Source of the DNA: Lophius americanus
Lineage: Eukaryota > Chordata > Actinopteri > Lophiiformes > Lophiidae
Assembly: GCA_037951165.1 (NCBI GenBank)
Contig: JBBDHG010000031.1
Coordinates: 1,093,501 to 1,157,500, forward strand
DNA length: 64,000 bases
Direction of reading: 5' to 3'
Under the pieces are notes generated by a model. It saw nothing but the letters and a program-made list of their open reading frames with translations, was not told the origin of the DNA and searched no databases. This document shows positions 14,023 to 24,466 of the stretch, piece by piece. Position 1 is the stretch's first letter. Each line of letters begins with the position of its first letter. Position numbers and translations under genes: made by a program.

Positions 14023-14360
14023 TAACTAGTGACCTGCTGAACCAGCTGCTAGCAAGACTCACGGTTCTGAGCTGTTCACATAATGTGTCGACAGAACGTC
14101 ACATTTTCCGGCGTAGTCCATTCATGCACGTCTGTTATGGTGCTTTGACTCTATGGCTGCTGCAGCTGAGCTAAGCCAGATATTCCGAGTTGGAGCCGTG
14201 GAGCGTTGGTCATGGGATACAAATGTTAAGTCTGGTGGGATTGGTCGTGACTGGGTGAGACAATAATGAGTCCATGAATCCTGAGATAGGAGGAAACTTT
14301 CCACACAGGGCGAGCATGATTGTGTTACTGCCTGGACTTCCATTAAGCTATATGTCATAA

Positions 14361-14795
14361 CTATGCCAAGCTCATCCCCGACAGCACAGGTATATGCTCT
14401 AAAAGACCCCAATCTCATGCGTCAATTCCCCTGATTGAACTCCTCAAAGCAAATGTGAAGTTATGTCAGAAGGAAATTGTGTTTATTTGTTAAAAAAGGA
14501 AGTTCCCCCTAGTGAGTAAAATATGAATCTTTGTGTAAAATATGATATAAAAAAGATAGATCTCCTTCTGTCCATTCATATGCACCAACGTTTCATTAAA
14601 TCGGACCACCGGCTGGGAGGTTATGTCCAAAAACTGACAAAGTTTCCCCTAGTTCCCTAAATCAACCCAGTTCTTCCTTGTACTAATGTCTAGGAGGGAA
14701 TAAAATAGGACAATGATCAATTGATCGGTTCTTGAGTTATTGAAACACGACACTGCGACGGCGATTCTTTTGGGCGTCATAAAAACATTTTCGCT
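14361..14795 (-). mobile_element. Helitron-like repeat copy, reverse orientation
   Basis: The left end reads A, CTAT, a 6-nt spacer, then a hairpin with a 2-nt deletion in one arm ending CCCCGACAG (14384 area). The body follows reversed: CCCCTAGTGAGTAAAATATG, CATATGCACCAACG, CCCAGTTCTTCC. About 435 bp. Confidence 0.55.
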
Positions 14796-16944
14796 CTTTG
14801 GTGCTCCTCTGGACAACTTCATTCAGGAGGAAAGCAAGCGTCAGATCCTGGCTGGAGCGGGAGACTTCTGCTGCTGAGGTGACGAAGGAGTCTTATTTCT
14901 GGGCCAGACCCACATTAGGGACATTTTTCACCGAGAGGGAAGATGGTATAATTAGCTTGTCAGTCTACTTTAGGCTGAGCTGGCGCTCCTCGGGAAGAAG
15001 AATGGACTGCGAGCCCAAAGAGCTGACAGCCAGTCGATAATGTGGCAATTAATGTCATAAATAATTCCGCGGCCAATTATATTAAAATGGACCCTAGTCT
15101 CTATAACAGCACTTTATTTCCTATCATTTTACGATGTGTTCCGTATCAAACCGCAGGAGCAGCGCGTCTTCATCTCTACATATGGACGACATATGGCGAG
15201 GCTATAATGTGGAGATTTATCTGTTGATTTTGACTTCTTCCTCTCTCCCGAGGCATCACCTGCGCTGCGAGGCGAAAAACCACACGTTTCATCAGGATGA
15301 TATTGCCTCCACGTTGCGAAAACGTCTTAAAGAATGAGAGTCATTTAACAGCAGCAGCGGTTGAATATATCAGAACCTCCTCCTGGCCTTGGGAGGGTCA
15401 AGCCCAGCGTGATATATGGGGAAGTGATGGCTGAAGGTCGTGTCAGCTTCTCTTGCATAATGTATGAGTCGTGTAACTCTCCGACTCCAATCGTCTGAAC
15501 CTTGGAATGAAAATTTTACTAAGTAAATCAGCAAGCATGCTGGCATTTCTATTAACCTCCAGTGTGGAACTGACAGATACATGAATCAGAGTAAATAATA
15601 CCTAGCAAATTGTAAATCATGTTTACAACTGGGGCTGAGCAGCGATATTTCGGGGGTAGTGCCATCTGTTTGCTGCTCATGTCTTTGCACAGAAGCCGTG
15701 GAGAGGATGTTTGAATGCGGGAAAGTACAATTCACCAGAGCTGCTAGTACGATGCTCTGTTATCACGCGCTGGTTATTTTCCTGATTTCAACGATTGGTA
15801 TTTCCCGTTTGAAAGATTAATATAGCCAAGAGCTCTGATTTATGCACGCACGCAACGAAACAAAAGAAAGGCAAATGTTGACCTTTACAGGGAACATAAA
15901 GGGTCGTTGCAGCAACTGTGCCTCAAAGGCAAATTGCCTCCTAGAGTCGTCAATCTGTCCTTAAAACAGGGCTGGAAATAGTATCTTTCGCCATTTATTA
16001 TACTCCCCTCCTTTGCTGTGACACATGGAGGGACTCTGTCGCAGGAACAAATGAAGTGACGGCAAATTTAAATCAGATTCAGACAAATATCCGAGCAGCA
16101 GTGCGGAGACTTTGTTTGAGGCGCTGCGTGCAATTGTACAAGCTCCCCTGCCTGCCTTCATTTCTGTATCAAAGGGTAAACTAATGCAAAATGTATATGG
16201 CCCTTGGCACAAAAGATGGTAGCGCAGCTCGCTGCAGGAAGATATGTGTGCTAAAAGCTCCGAACATCTGTGTAAACACATGGCCTTTTTCCAAGCATGT
16301 AGACAATGTTCTCATAGCCTTAAGATAGATGTCCAAGGCAATAAAGCTTGCCCTGGGGCCACGCTGGAATGGCTTTGAACATCTGAAAAACCTTGAGCTT
16401 CAAGCAATATCCACTTTCAATATTCCTGTCTGACGGCGGAACGTAGAAGAATTCAACCCGTGGCTCTCTTTGTTGTTTGATCGATGAGGCCAGCTCCGAA
16501 TGATAAAAAAAAAATACAGAAGTTTTAACAATGCGCTTGCGTGTTTTCCACGTTTAGAGGAGTTTCTTTTAAATATACGACTATGTTTGGAAAAGCTGAG
16601 GTACAGGGATCTTATGAATGTAAAAAATAAATTATTATTCTTTCTTTTCATTTACAGGTAAAAAAAAGGTTTAGCATCAGAAATGAATCTAATTTGAAGA
16701 AAGCATGTTTAACTTTTGGTTAAAGCTTCATTCGCGCCAGACTAGTATTACCTGAGGACCTCGTCCCCCCGGATATCATGTCAAGGCTCTGGCTAATATC
16801 TGCTGTCTCAACCAGAGAAGAAGAACAGACATTGGAAACAAAAGGAGACACTCGTCATCGCCGCGTCCGCCGCCGCCGCTAAAGAGCCTTCTTGTACACT
16901 CGATGACTCAAGGTGTTTCATGGAGGGTAGCAAATTTTATAACC
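14796..16944. other. Intergenic, no recognisable gene
   Basis: Open frames are below about 110 codons and none resembles a known protein to me. Some stretches (15000-16500) are non-repetitive and of even composition, as conserved noncoding DNA would be, but that cannot be judged from one sequence. Confidence 0.6.
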
Positions 16945-17200
16945 TCATAGACCTTAGTGGCAGGAAGAAGTGGATGGATTTTGGGAAATGTTAGTTGAAT
17001 ACTTCTGACACTAGGGGGAGCTTTACCAAATGATATATGGCCATAATTTCGCTGTTGGTCTCATTTACTACAAATGTGTCAGATATGAATCGACTCCAGG
17101 AGATTTATTTCTTATATTTCATATTTATTTTACTCACTAAGGGGAGATTATTCATGTCAGGGATATATCCTTGCTTTTAGGGACGACAGCGTAGGCCTAG
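16945..17200 (+). mobile_element. Helitron-like repeat copy
   Basis: Body words TAGACCTTAGTGG, CACTAGGGGGAGCTTTACC, GGCCATAATTTCGC and TTTACTCACTAAGGGGAG are shared with the copy at 43590. The 3' end is TTTTAGGGACGACAG (one arm decayed), CGTAGGC (7 nt), CTAG (17197-17200), then T. Confidence 0.65.
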
Positions 17201-17507
17201 TGTCTCTGTGGAGTTAACCACCATTGCCTTGCCCTTGTGACCGTCTGTACCGGACCCCAGAGGTTGAACCAAGTACAGAGAAATGTCAGACTAGGAAACA
17301 CACACACTTTTTACGCTACACATTAAATGCGTGTCACATAAGCACAGGATTGATTTCAGCAATTTGTTGGAATATGAAACAATGAATATAATACGATGTG
17401 AGACATTACGTTTCCACAAGAAACAATATGATTCGATAAAATGAAATGAGTTAAGGTATAATTCTATGCTATACAATATGACGGGATGCAATGCCATTCA
17501 ATACATT

Positions 17508-17790
17508 ATGATACAACACGAGTCTATACCATGTGATACATCACGAGTCTATGCCATGTGATACATCACGAGTCTATGTGATGTGATACAACACGGGTCT
17601 ACAACATGTGCGACAACACAAGTCTATACCCTTTGATACATCAGGAGTCTATGTCATGTGATACAACACGGGTCTATACCATGTGATACAATATGAATCT
17701 ATACCATGGGCTGCAACACGAGTCTATACCATATGATATTACACAAGTCTATACCATGTGATGCAGCATGAGTCTATAGGATATGATACC
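17508..17790. repeat. 25-bp minisatellite, about 11 units
   Basis: Tandem diverged units of CACGAGTCTATACCATGTGA plus TACAA. GAGTCTAT and CATGTGATAC are the best-kept words. Intergenic, 3' of kcnma1. Confidence 0.9.
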
Positions 17791-20455
17791 ATATAAGGGG
17801 GCGGAGTAATGTCATGGAACTGCCAGTAAACCTTGGGTCCTACCATTCATGCTGACGTTCCTTTGACGGGTACCTCCCAACTAAACATCGCTGCAGTCCC
17901 TCCTCTACTGAAACAGTATTCTCTGATGGCAGTGGTCTCTTCTAGCAGGATTATGGGGATTATCAGTGTATTATTAATCTCAAATCAGGGCTTTTTTGTT
18001 TGTTTTAAGGCTCAATAAGGTTTTATTGACGTTAGCGTGGCAAAATATACAGATTTTTTTCTCAATACAAGACATTTGATTCTGTTTAAGAATATTTGGT
18101 GTGACTCTAGTAGAGCTGGGTTTTTTTCTTTGTAAACAGAAGGAAGAAAAAAAACGAGTCTACCTTTGTTGTTGTTCTTTAATTCTGTTAATAGCCCAAG
18201 GTAAAGATTTATCTGCTCTTGTCAATTTACCTCAGCCTCAGTACAAAGCACCAAGGTCACTTTTTCCCTGCCCGGCCCACAGGATTAAATTGTCATGTCA
18301 CTCTAATAGGCAGCACAGGGAATCATTAGTCCAGCTCAGCTGCCTGACTGATAGGCATTTCAGTCCAATCATGGGAGTGTGCCGCCACAGGCCAGCCGGT
18401 ATTGACACTGTGTCAGGACTGAGAGGGGACGCCTTAATCAGCGAGGACACTCTCAACATTGATTTGACAAGCTGCCGTAATGACCCCCTTGTTTTGGTAA
18501 AGGATCGCTGTTTATCCAGGATGGCGTTGATGCACTCAGAATGCTGCATCGTCATGGAAACTCATCATCGTCAGCCGAGCCGGTGCAGCTGGACCAGTTC
18601 AGACGGGAGACTGGATCAGGCTGCATGAGTGTGGATACATGTACGATATTTGGAGTGGGGGTAAATATAATGTATATTATGATTCAAACTTAGATTTACT
18701 CTTAAAGTTGTAAAAGTGAAGCTCCTGGGTGTCTTCATTCAGTTTGCACCCATCAAAGGGAATGATGGGTGCCAAAAAGGGGTCGCTTTCCTTAGCTGTC
18801 ATATTTAGCATGCAACAATTTTTTTGGGGGGTTATTTCACAGGGGCTGATCCAAGACTGTTTCCAAGGGGGCACTGGTTCCAGCTGAAATCTGATCCTGT
18901 TCTGTATTTTATTTATTGTGGCTCTGTAAACAAATGCAGTCCTAACAACATCTGGACCTGCTTCCGATGAGACGGAGGATGGTCCCAGACCCGGATCAGG
19001 ACTCCTGGACAGTCTGTGGTTATACTTGGCGGCATTTGATGTAGCGACACATAACATCTTAGAGGTTCTGTGGTATATTCAGGTCTGGGGTACGTAAGGA
19101 CCAGTCAATGGCATCATAACCCTCACCATTAAGTACCTGCCTACAAACTCTGACCACATGAGGCTGGGAATTGTCCTGGACCATTAGGAACCCAGTGTCC
19201 ACTGGACCAGTGTAAAGTCTACTCTGTCTCGTCTGTCACATGAGCCCAGTGGGAACCTGCAAATTCTGCTGTTCTCTGGTGAAGGGCCTAGATTGGCCTT
19301 CTGGTCTAACGGCATCTCCTCCACACCCCTGAGACTATTCTGGGAGATACAGCAAACCTTCTTGCATTGACATGAAGACTTAGCTAAAATGATCTAAACA
19401 TATTTTCTGTGTAGTCTTCATCTTCATTATCCAATATATTCCATCCTGGAGGAGCTGGACCAGCTGTTCAACCTGAATGGGCTGCAGGTTCCACATCGTT
19501 CTAACAGTAGAGACACCAACAACATGCGAAACTAGTGAAAAATCAATCATGAAGGATGAGGAGAGAGAAACCTTCCAGAACCAGAACCTTTCTGGGGGGT
19601 GTCTTGCTGTTGCCGCTCCTGTCCACCTGTTGTCACTTTTATTTTCAATTGCCACCCCAACTTCCCCCCCACTGCGTGACATTGTTCCGCTGTTCAGAAA
19701 TTTACAAGAGTACATATTTATTACATATTATAATAAATCCTTAATTGTGATTTAGCTGTGATTATTTAGATAATTTGTCTCTCTAAACGCAATATTTATA
19801 ATCCCACAATATCTTTTTATTCATAGAACTTTGGGTTTTAACCTTTAAAGCCCATCAAATGACAGCCGACATCCAGACGGTCAATCCACGATGTTTGTTT
19901 TTTCTTGGTCGTACGTGTTTGTTTACCCAGAGGGTGACGGTCGCTGGCAGGAGGATCAGGAAGTCGGGGGTCTCTCTCTGCGAGGTGTTAGTCTGTAAAC
20001 ATCATCGGCGTGCTGACAGGCTCCAACAGCGCCACGGCGTGTAAAATCATTAACAAGAAACAAGATGGGCCCTCTCCATCCTGAAGGTGAGAGCGTGAGG
20101 AGAGAGGGTGACCCCAGGTGTCACATGTCCAATCTGGCACAGAGCAGGCCCGAGCCCGGATAAGGATCGAAGCAGAATTTGATTTTGGGGGCTCATCCAC
20201 CGCCAATACTACTGACTAATGTCAATGTGTGATAATACACACACTAAAACTATAACACATCCTTTATCAGTTTTATTAGACGCATCAGTGTTTTTTTCAT
20301 CACTTTGATCTCAGCCTGGAATTTTTCCTGAATATAATTAAACGGTTTGCATTGAGAAAAAACAACCCTGGATATTTATCATGGTAAAGACGAGCATAGA
20401 AGTTAAAGAAAGACTATAATGGAACTTACAACTCGATAAATACTGAGAATACATT
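17791..20455. other. Intergenic; possible transposon-derived segment at 19060-19380
   Basis: No gene seen. The stretch 19060-19380 (GGAATTGTCCTGGACCATTA, GAGCCCAGTGGGAACCTGCA, CTGTTCTCTGGTGAAGGGCC) resembles internal sequence of fish DNA transposons. The 175-codon plus-strand frame at 18101-18628 has no features I recognise and I regard it as chance. Confidence 0.6.
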
Positions 20456-20575
20456 TATCAGCCATAACATTACAACCAACTGCCTCATCCTGTGTAACGG
20501 ATGTGTTGGACGAACAAGTCGGATTCATCGAGGCCTGGTCTCCAGTAGGCCACTTTTCTGGCAAAGCTGTTTAAA
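20456..20575 (+). mobile_element. Tc1/mariner-like terminal fragment
   Basis: TATCAGCCATAACATTACAA and CAACTGCCTCATCCTGTGTA match the terminal segment of the elements at 39478 and 60585. No opposite end was found nearby. Confidence 0.55.
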
Positions 20576-20728
20576 AAATACAAATAATTGATATGTTGAG
20601 TGTTCTTGAGGGCCCCCTGGTGATTAATGGGGCCCTAAGGAGCAACTTATTTGGTGGCTCTGGTCTGACAATCAGAAATAACAAAACATAAGTCAGAAAA
20701 AGACACGGTAGAACACAATACATCAGCT

Positions 20729-20734
20729 TTTAAT
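20729..20734 (-). terminator. kcnma1: Candidate poly(A) signal ATTAAA for kcnma1
   Basis: The minus strand reads ATTAAA, the commonest variant signal, followed 20-50 nt later by GT/T-rich TGTATTGTGTTCT and GTGTCTTTTTC. Plausible as the distal end of the transcript, but not proven. Confidence 0.3.
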
Positions 20735-21368
20735 TCGTGAAAATACAAAATAAAATCATGTACAATTTATGTACAGGACTATTTGTACAAGACAATAAAC
20801 TGTGTTTATTATTGGGTGTTATGACATAGTCAGAAATATCACCTCAGCACTCTCATTGTGTCCACAAGTCAACGTGCTAAAAATAAAAACGTGAAATAAT
20901 ACAAACTAGACCGTAATGTCTCCGATACCCGCCCAAACAAGGAAGAACACAATGGAAAGAAATATTTTACAATACAGATCTCTACGGGTCAGTTAAGACT
21001 TCAGATATTCAGTAGAATTCCAGCGACCTCCAGGGAATATTAGAAGTAGTGATCTCTGAGAAGGAAAGGTAGAAAGTTTGACGGTAGAAGCCTTTTCTCG
21101 CAGCGGTGGGTCTTCTGCAGTCCTCCGTTGGCTTCAGCACTGCCTGGCACATCACCGGCGCTGAGGGGCGGACGGGCCGGATGGTGCTGGTTGAATACAT
21201 CGCAAACTCTCTGGCTTTTCAAATCTGCGCCACTTTAAGAATTTCAGGGTTTTTGCATGTCCCCCCCCTCCAGCGCCGTTAGAGCTTTGCTGAATGACCT
21301 CAATACGATTAATACACACAAACTGAAATCAGAGTCAAAACACAGAAGTAGCCAAACTGAATTTTTTT

Positions 21369-21611
21369 TATGATAGAGCTGTTTTTTTTTTTTTTATTCC
21401 CTTTAAAGGAGCGTGAAAATGTCGAAATATGGTCTTAAGATTGGTCACGGAGAGCCTCCGTGACAATCCTGTGTCAGGCAGTGCTTTCAGCCAAAGGAGG
21501 ACCTAAAGACGCCCACTTCATGCGATATGTGGCTTTATACGATTCGACTCGTCGTCTTATGACATCGACTTTGCTGCCTTTGAGGTTTTTCAGTAAAACA
21601 GCTCTATCATA
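21369..21611. repeat. Widely spaced 17-bp inverted repeat
   Basis: TATGATAGAGCTGTTTT at 21369-21385 is exactly reverse-complemented at 21595-21611. About 210 bp lies between, including a T-run and the 21444-21464 hairpin. It could be the ends of a small MITE or a long-range stem in the 3' UTR. Confidence 0.65.
21444..21464. repeat. Perfect 9-bp hairpin
   Basis: GTCACGGAG and CTCCGTGAC separated by AGC form a GC-rich stem-loop. If the kcnma1 3' UTR extends here, the transcript would carry it. Confidence 0.7.
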
Positions 21612-23604
21612 GTTGGCTAAAGCAACCAAGTTTCCCCCTTGGAGAAAGTTTGCTGATAACATTTCTAGGATTTTTTTTAAACATTGCAAACAAAAAAAGC
21701 TACATGAAAACATTTTTTTTTTTTTTTTAAAGAAACCAAATATAAGACAAATATAATGGGGCAGAGATAAGGCTGGAGACAGATGTCGTTTGATAAGACA
21801 CCGGCCGTCTTAACTGTCACAAATGTTGTGAATTTAACTCCAAATGGCAAAGAAATAATGACGCCATTATGGTGGGATCACAGATAAATGTAAAAAAAAT
21901 AACGGTTTGAGCAGACTGTACAGCAGAGGAGTCGGTGGTGATGGAACTGCAGGTAGGTCTATACGGATCATTAAAGGTCTTTAAAGGAGGAGGCCATTAT
22001 CAGTTATGGTATTATTGGCGTATAATCTCCTAACTAACTAAGTAAGGCTCGCTCTTTTACGTTGGCTAAAATGAGCCCTTTATATCTCCAGAGATGGGGG
22101 GGGGGATTCGGGGGGTCCTTTTCTTTTTTACAGTAAAACAGACAAACCAGTGAATGCTGTTTCTGAGGGTTTTCTTTGGCTATGTAAATATAATTTATGA
22201 TAAGTATATCTATCCAAAGGATCCTCATCACTTGCCTACACGACGCCGATCGATTCTCCTAGACGCCTGAATCAGGAGGGCTGAGCTGGATTATTATATT
22301 GGTTACAATCTGGAGTTTTCTACAAACTGCCCCTTTAAATTTCTGTGAAATATTTACGATTACGATTATGTGTTAACATTTTAAAAAATCCATTTGACCT
22401 ATTCTTAGATTCCAGAGCTCTTGTTTCACTTTGAAGATTTTTAGTTTTAAACGTGGGCCGTGACCCTCTGAGTATTGGGAATGGCTGCTGTACCGAAACA
22501 CATGTCAACTCTTACCCGACAGCCGTCTTACACATTTTCAACATTTCAAAGCCTCTATAGGAATAAATAAATTTCTTGTAGGAAAATATAAGGGGGAGTA
22601 TAAGGGCAGCTATAAAATCTCAAGGACTAAAATTACTCCACAACAGGAGAAACTCAATTTGTGCTGATCTGGACAGGCCATAATGATCCTAGTTAAATGT
22701 AGGTCTGACAGTTAAAACTTTATTGTTTTCTTAGTCTCCATGTGTTCATTATGCATCAATTTATGTGTTTTGTGTGTGTTTAAAGTTGTCTAACAACTTG
22801 GTTGTATTGCTTTGCGGCGCAGACACAAAAACTCTTTGATTATTAATTGTGGTCACATCAGTCGCCCTTGATCCAAAACACCTCCAAACAATGGACGGCA
22901 ATCTGCTACCCACGATGAGATCATCTTCTTCTCCACCAGACTTTTAATTTCTACTGTCGGATATCTGTTATATGTTAGTGATACTCCTGCAGCGCCAATC
23001 GCCAGAACTGCTTTCATAAGGTTTTTGCACCGTCAGCACAGTACAGAGAAAAACTGTGATTGGTCAGGCAGTGGTTTTAGGAGCTCTTGATTTGCTTTGC
23101 AGCAGTGCATTCTATAGGCGGAGAATTTTAAACATCATTTAGTGGTAGGATGCCAAAATTGTGACTGAGATTGAAATCTGATTATCCCTCTGGAGAGTAA
23201 TGTCTGTGAGATCTTTAAAACTTAAACCTTATCCTAATATAACCTATAATCCTTAGGTCATAGAGTTGATATTGTGTTTAAAAAAGGATCTGAAACATTG
23301 GCATATTAACATGATTAATTAGGGAAAATAAAGACGTGGGGTCATAGAGTTCCTGCTGAAGGAGCCTTAAAACCCAGAGCGTTAAGTATGCCGCCCTGAA
23401 CGTAAGCAAACTGAAAGGAAATATGCCTCAAAATGTTAAAATATGCAAACTGAAGAAGCCGATTATGAGATGTACATTTTTAGGGTAACCCTATATGCCT
23501 CCTTAGGAGTGGGCATCAAGACCCGTGTGGCAGTCATATCAGAGACGACAGTGTTTACAGTGGTCCATCCTCATGAAGGCAACCCGAGTTCAAATCTAAC
23601 GGGT

Positions 23605-23925
23605 CTGGTTTTCCTATGAATAATGTAGTGGTGTAGTGGGTTGCCTGACAGCAAGAAGTTTCCAGTACAGATACAACCTTAAGGTTCAAATCCACCTCTG
23701 CCCAGCCTGGATTCTCTCTGGGAATCAAGGAATGCAATACTGAGCTTAAATTAACCTTAGGTGTGAATGTTGGCGGGAAATCTTATTTGTATCGATTCTG
23801 TGATGAGCTGGTGACTTATCCAGGATGTACCCTTCCGCTTGCCCGATGTCTGCTGGGATAATTCCAGCCCCCCCATCCCTACAAAGGATAAACGGCTACC
23901 AAAGAGTATGGACGGATAATTTAGT
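23605..23925 (+). mobile_element. tRNA-derived SINE-like repeat
   Basis: Head GTAGTGGTGTAGTGGGTTGC with B-box-like GGTTCAAATCC near 23683. The tail contains GTGATGAGCTGGTGACTTAT, CCAGGATGTACCCTTCCGCT, GATGTCTGCTGGGATAATTC and GGATAAACGGCTACC. This is the forward form of the abundant fish repeat seen reversed at 27741-28015. Confidence 0.65.
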
Positions 23926-24314
23926 GTTTTGAATTTTTGCTACTTTAAGGTTTAATTCAAACTTTCTTTGAAAAAAACCCTAAAACCTTGACTAGACTAG
24001 AGGCGGGCATCCGATGTGGTTGACTTGTAGAAGAACTCTGGGTAGTAAAGTAATTTAAATAGTCGTTCATCCCCAGCTGACAAGGCTAGTTTTACAGTTG
24101 TTGTTGTTTTTTTTAAACAGTACTCTTCTCCTTCAAGTGACCCTCATTCTCGTAAATGGAACAAAAAAAGTCATGGAGTCTGATCAACACTTAGGGTTAG
24201 ATGGGCAGACTAGTATATGATTGACCGCGGCGAAGATTGTCTATGAGCTTTTCTGCAGAGGTGATCGATGGGAGCAGTTTCTTAGCGACACCAGCACAAC
24301 GCGCCCTCTGGAGG

Positions 24315-24466
24315 TCAGCACTCGTCCTCCGCCTCTCTGATGAGTGGAATGAAGCTGCTAGTGGATTTGTACTGACTAACGTGTTTGAGGGCGCGGGTAT
24401 TCACAGGCTTGATCCGGATGGTCCTCAGGCGGGGATCCTGCAGCTCATCTGTAAACCATATCTTTC
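24315..24466 (-). CDS. kcnma1: kcnma1 last exon, two alternative frames (AEDEC or DMVYR)
   Basis: Acceptor cctctcttcag. After the 29-nt mini-exon it reads KIWFTDELQDPRLRTIRIKP, VNTRALKHVSQYKSTSSFIP, LIREAEDEC and stops at 24315-24317. Human has KKWFTDEPDNAYPRNIQIKP and YKSTSSLIPPIREVEDEC. If the mini-exon is skipped the frame shifts and gives KKDMVYR with a stop at 24445-24447, equivalent to the mammalian EMVYR isoform. In mammals the VEDEC tail reduces surface expression relative to the other tails; the same role here is inference. The VEDEC-type frame being open for 49 codons indicates selection on the long form. Confidence 0.95.

Larger units (their letters stand above)
20735..24314 (-). 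other. kcnma1: Putative kcnma1 3' UTR region
   Basis: No further coding exon lies downstream of the stop. The stretch contains a SINE-like repeat (23605-23925), a 9-bp-stem hairpin (21444-21464) and a widely spaced inverted repeat (21369-21611). Near its end, on the minus strand, is TGTACATA (20768-20775), which fits the Pumilio consensus UGUANAUA. AATAAA words at 22719-22724 and around 21391-21396 could be earlier poly(A) signals. The length of the UTR is a guess. Confidence 0.35.

Noticed and set aside
18101..18628. 175-codon plus-strand frame, the longest in the window
   Set aside because: No recognisable domain, odd composition with poly-Lys and poly-Cys patches, no exon structure, and a competing frame on the other strand. 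Consistent with chance.
1..20450. A second gene (for example the next gene after kcnma1)
   Set aside because: I searched both strands for exon-like frames with conserved residues and found none. Only repeats and short random frames are present.
21474..21713. 79-codon minus-strand frame (NLVALANYDRAVLLKNLKGS...)
   Set aside because: It overlaps the inverted repeat and A/T runs in the putative 3' UTR. No independent support for translation.
22719..22724. AATAAA on the minus strand as the definite kcnma1 poly(A) signal
   Set aside because: No convincing GT-rich element follows it, so it was kept only as an alternative within the 3' UTR entry.
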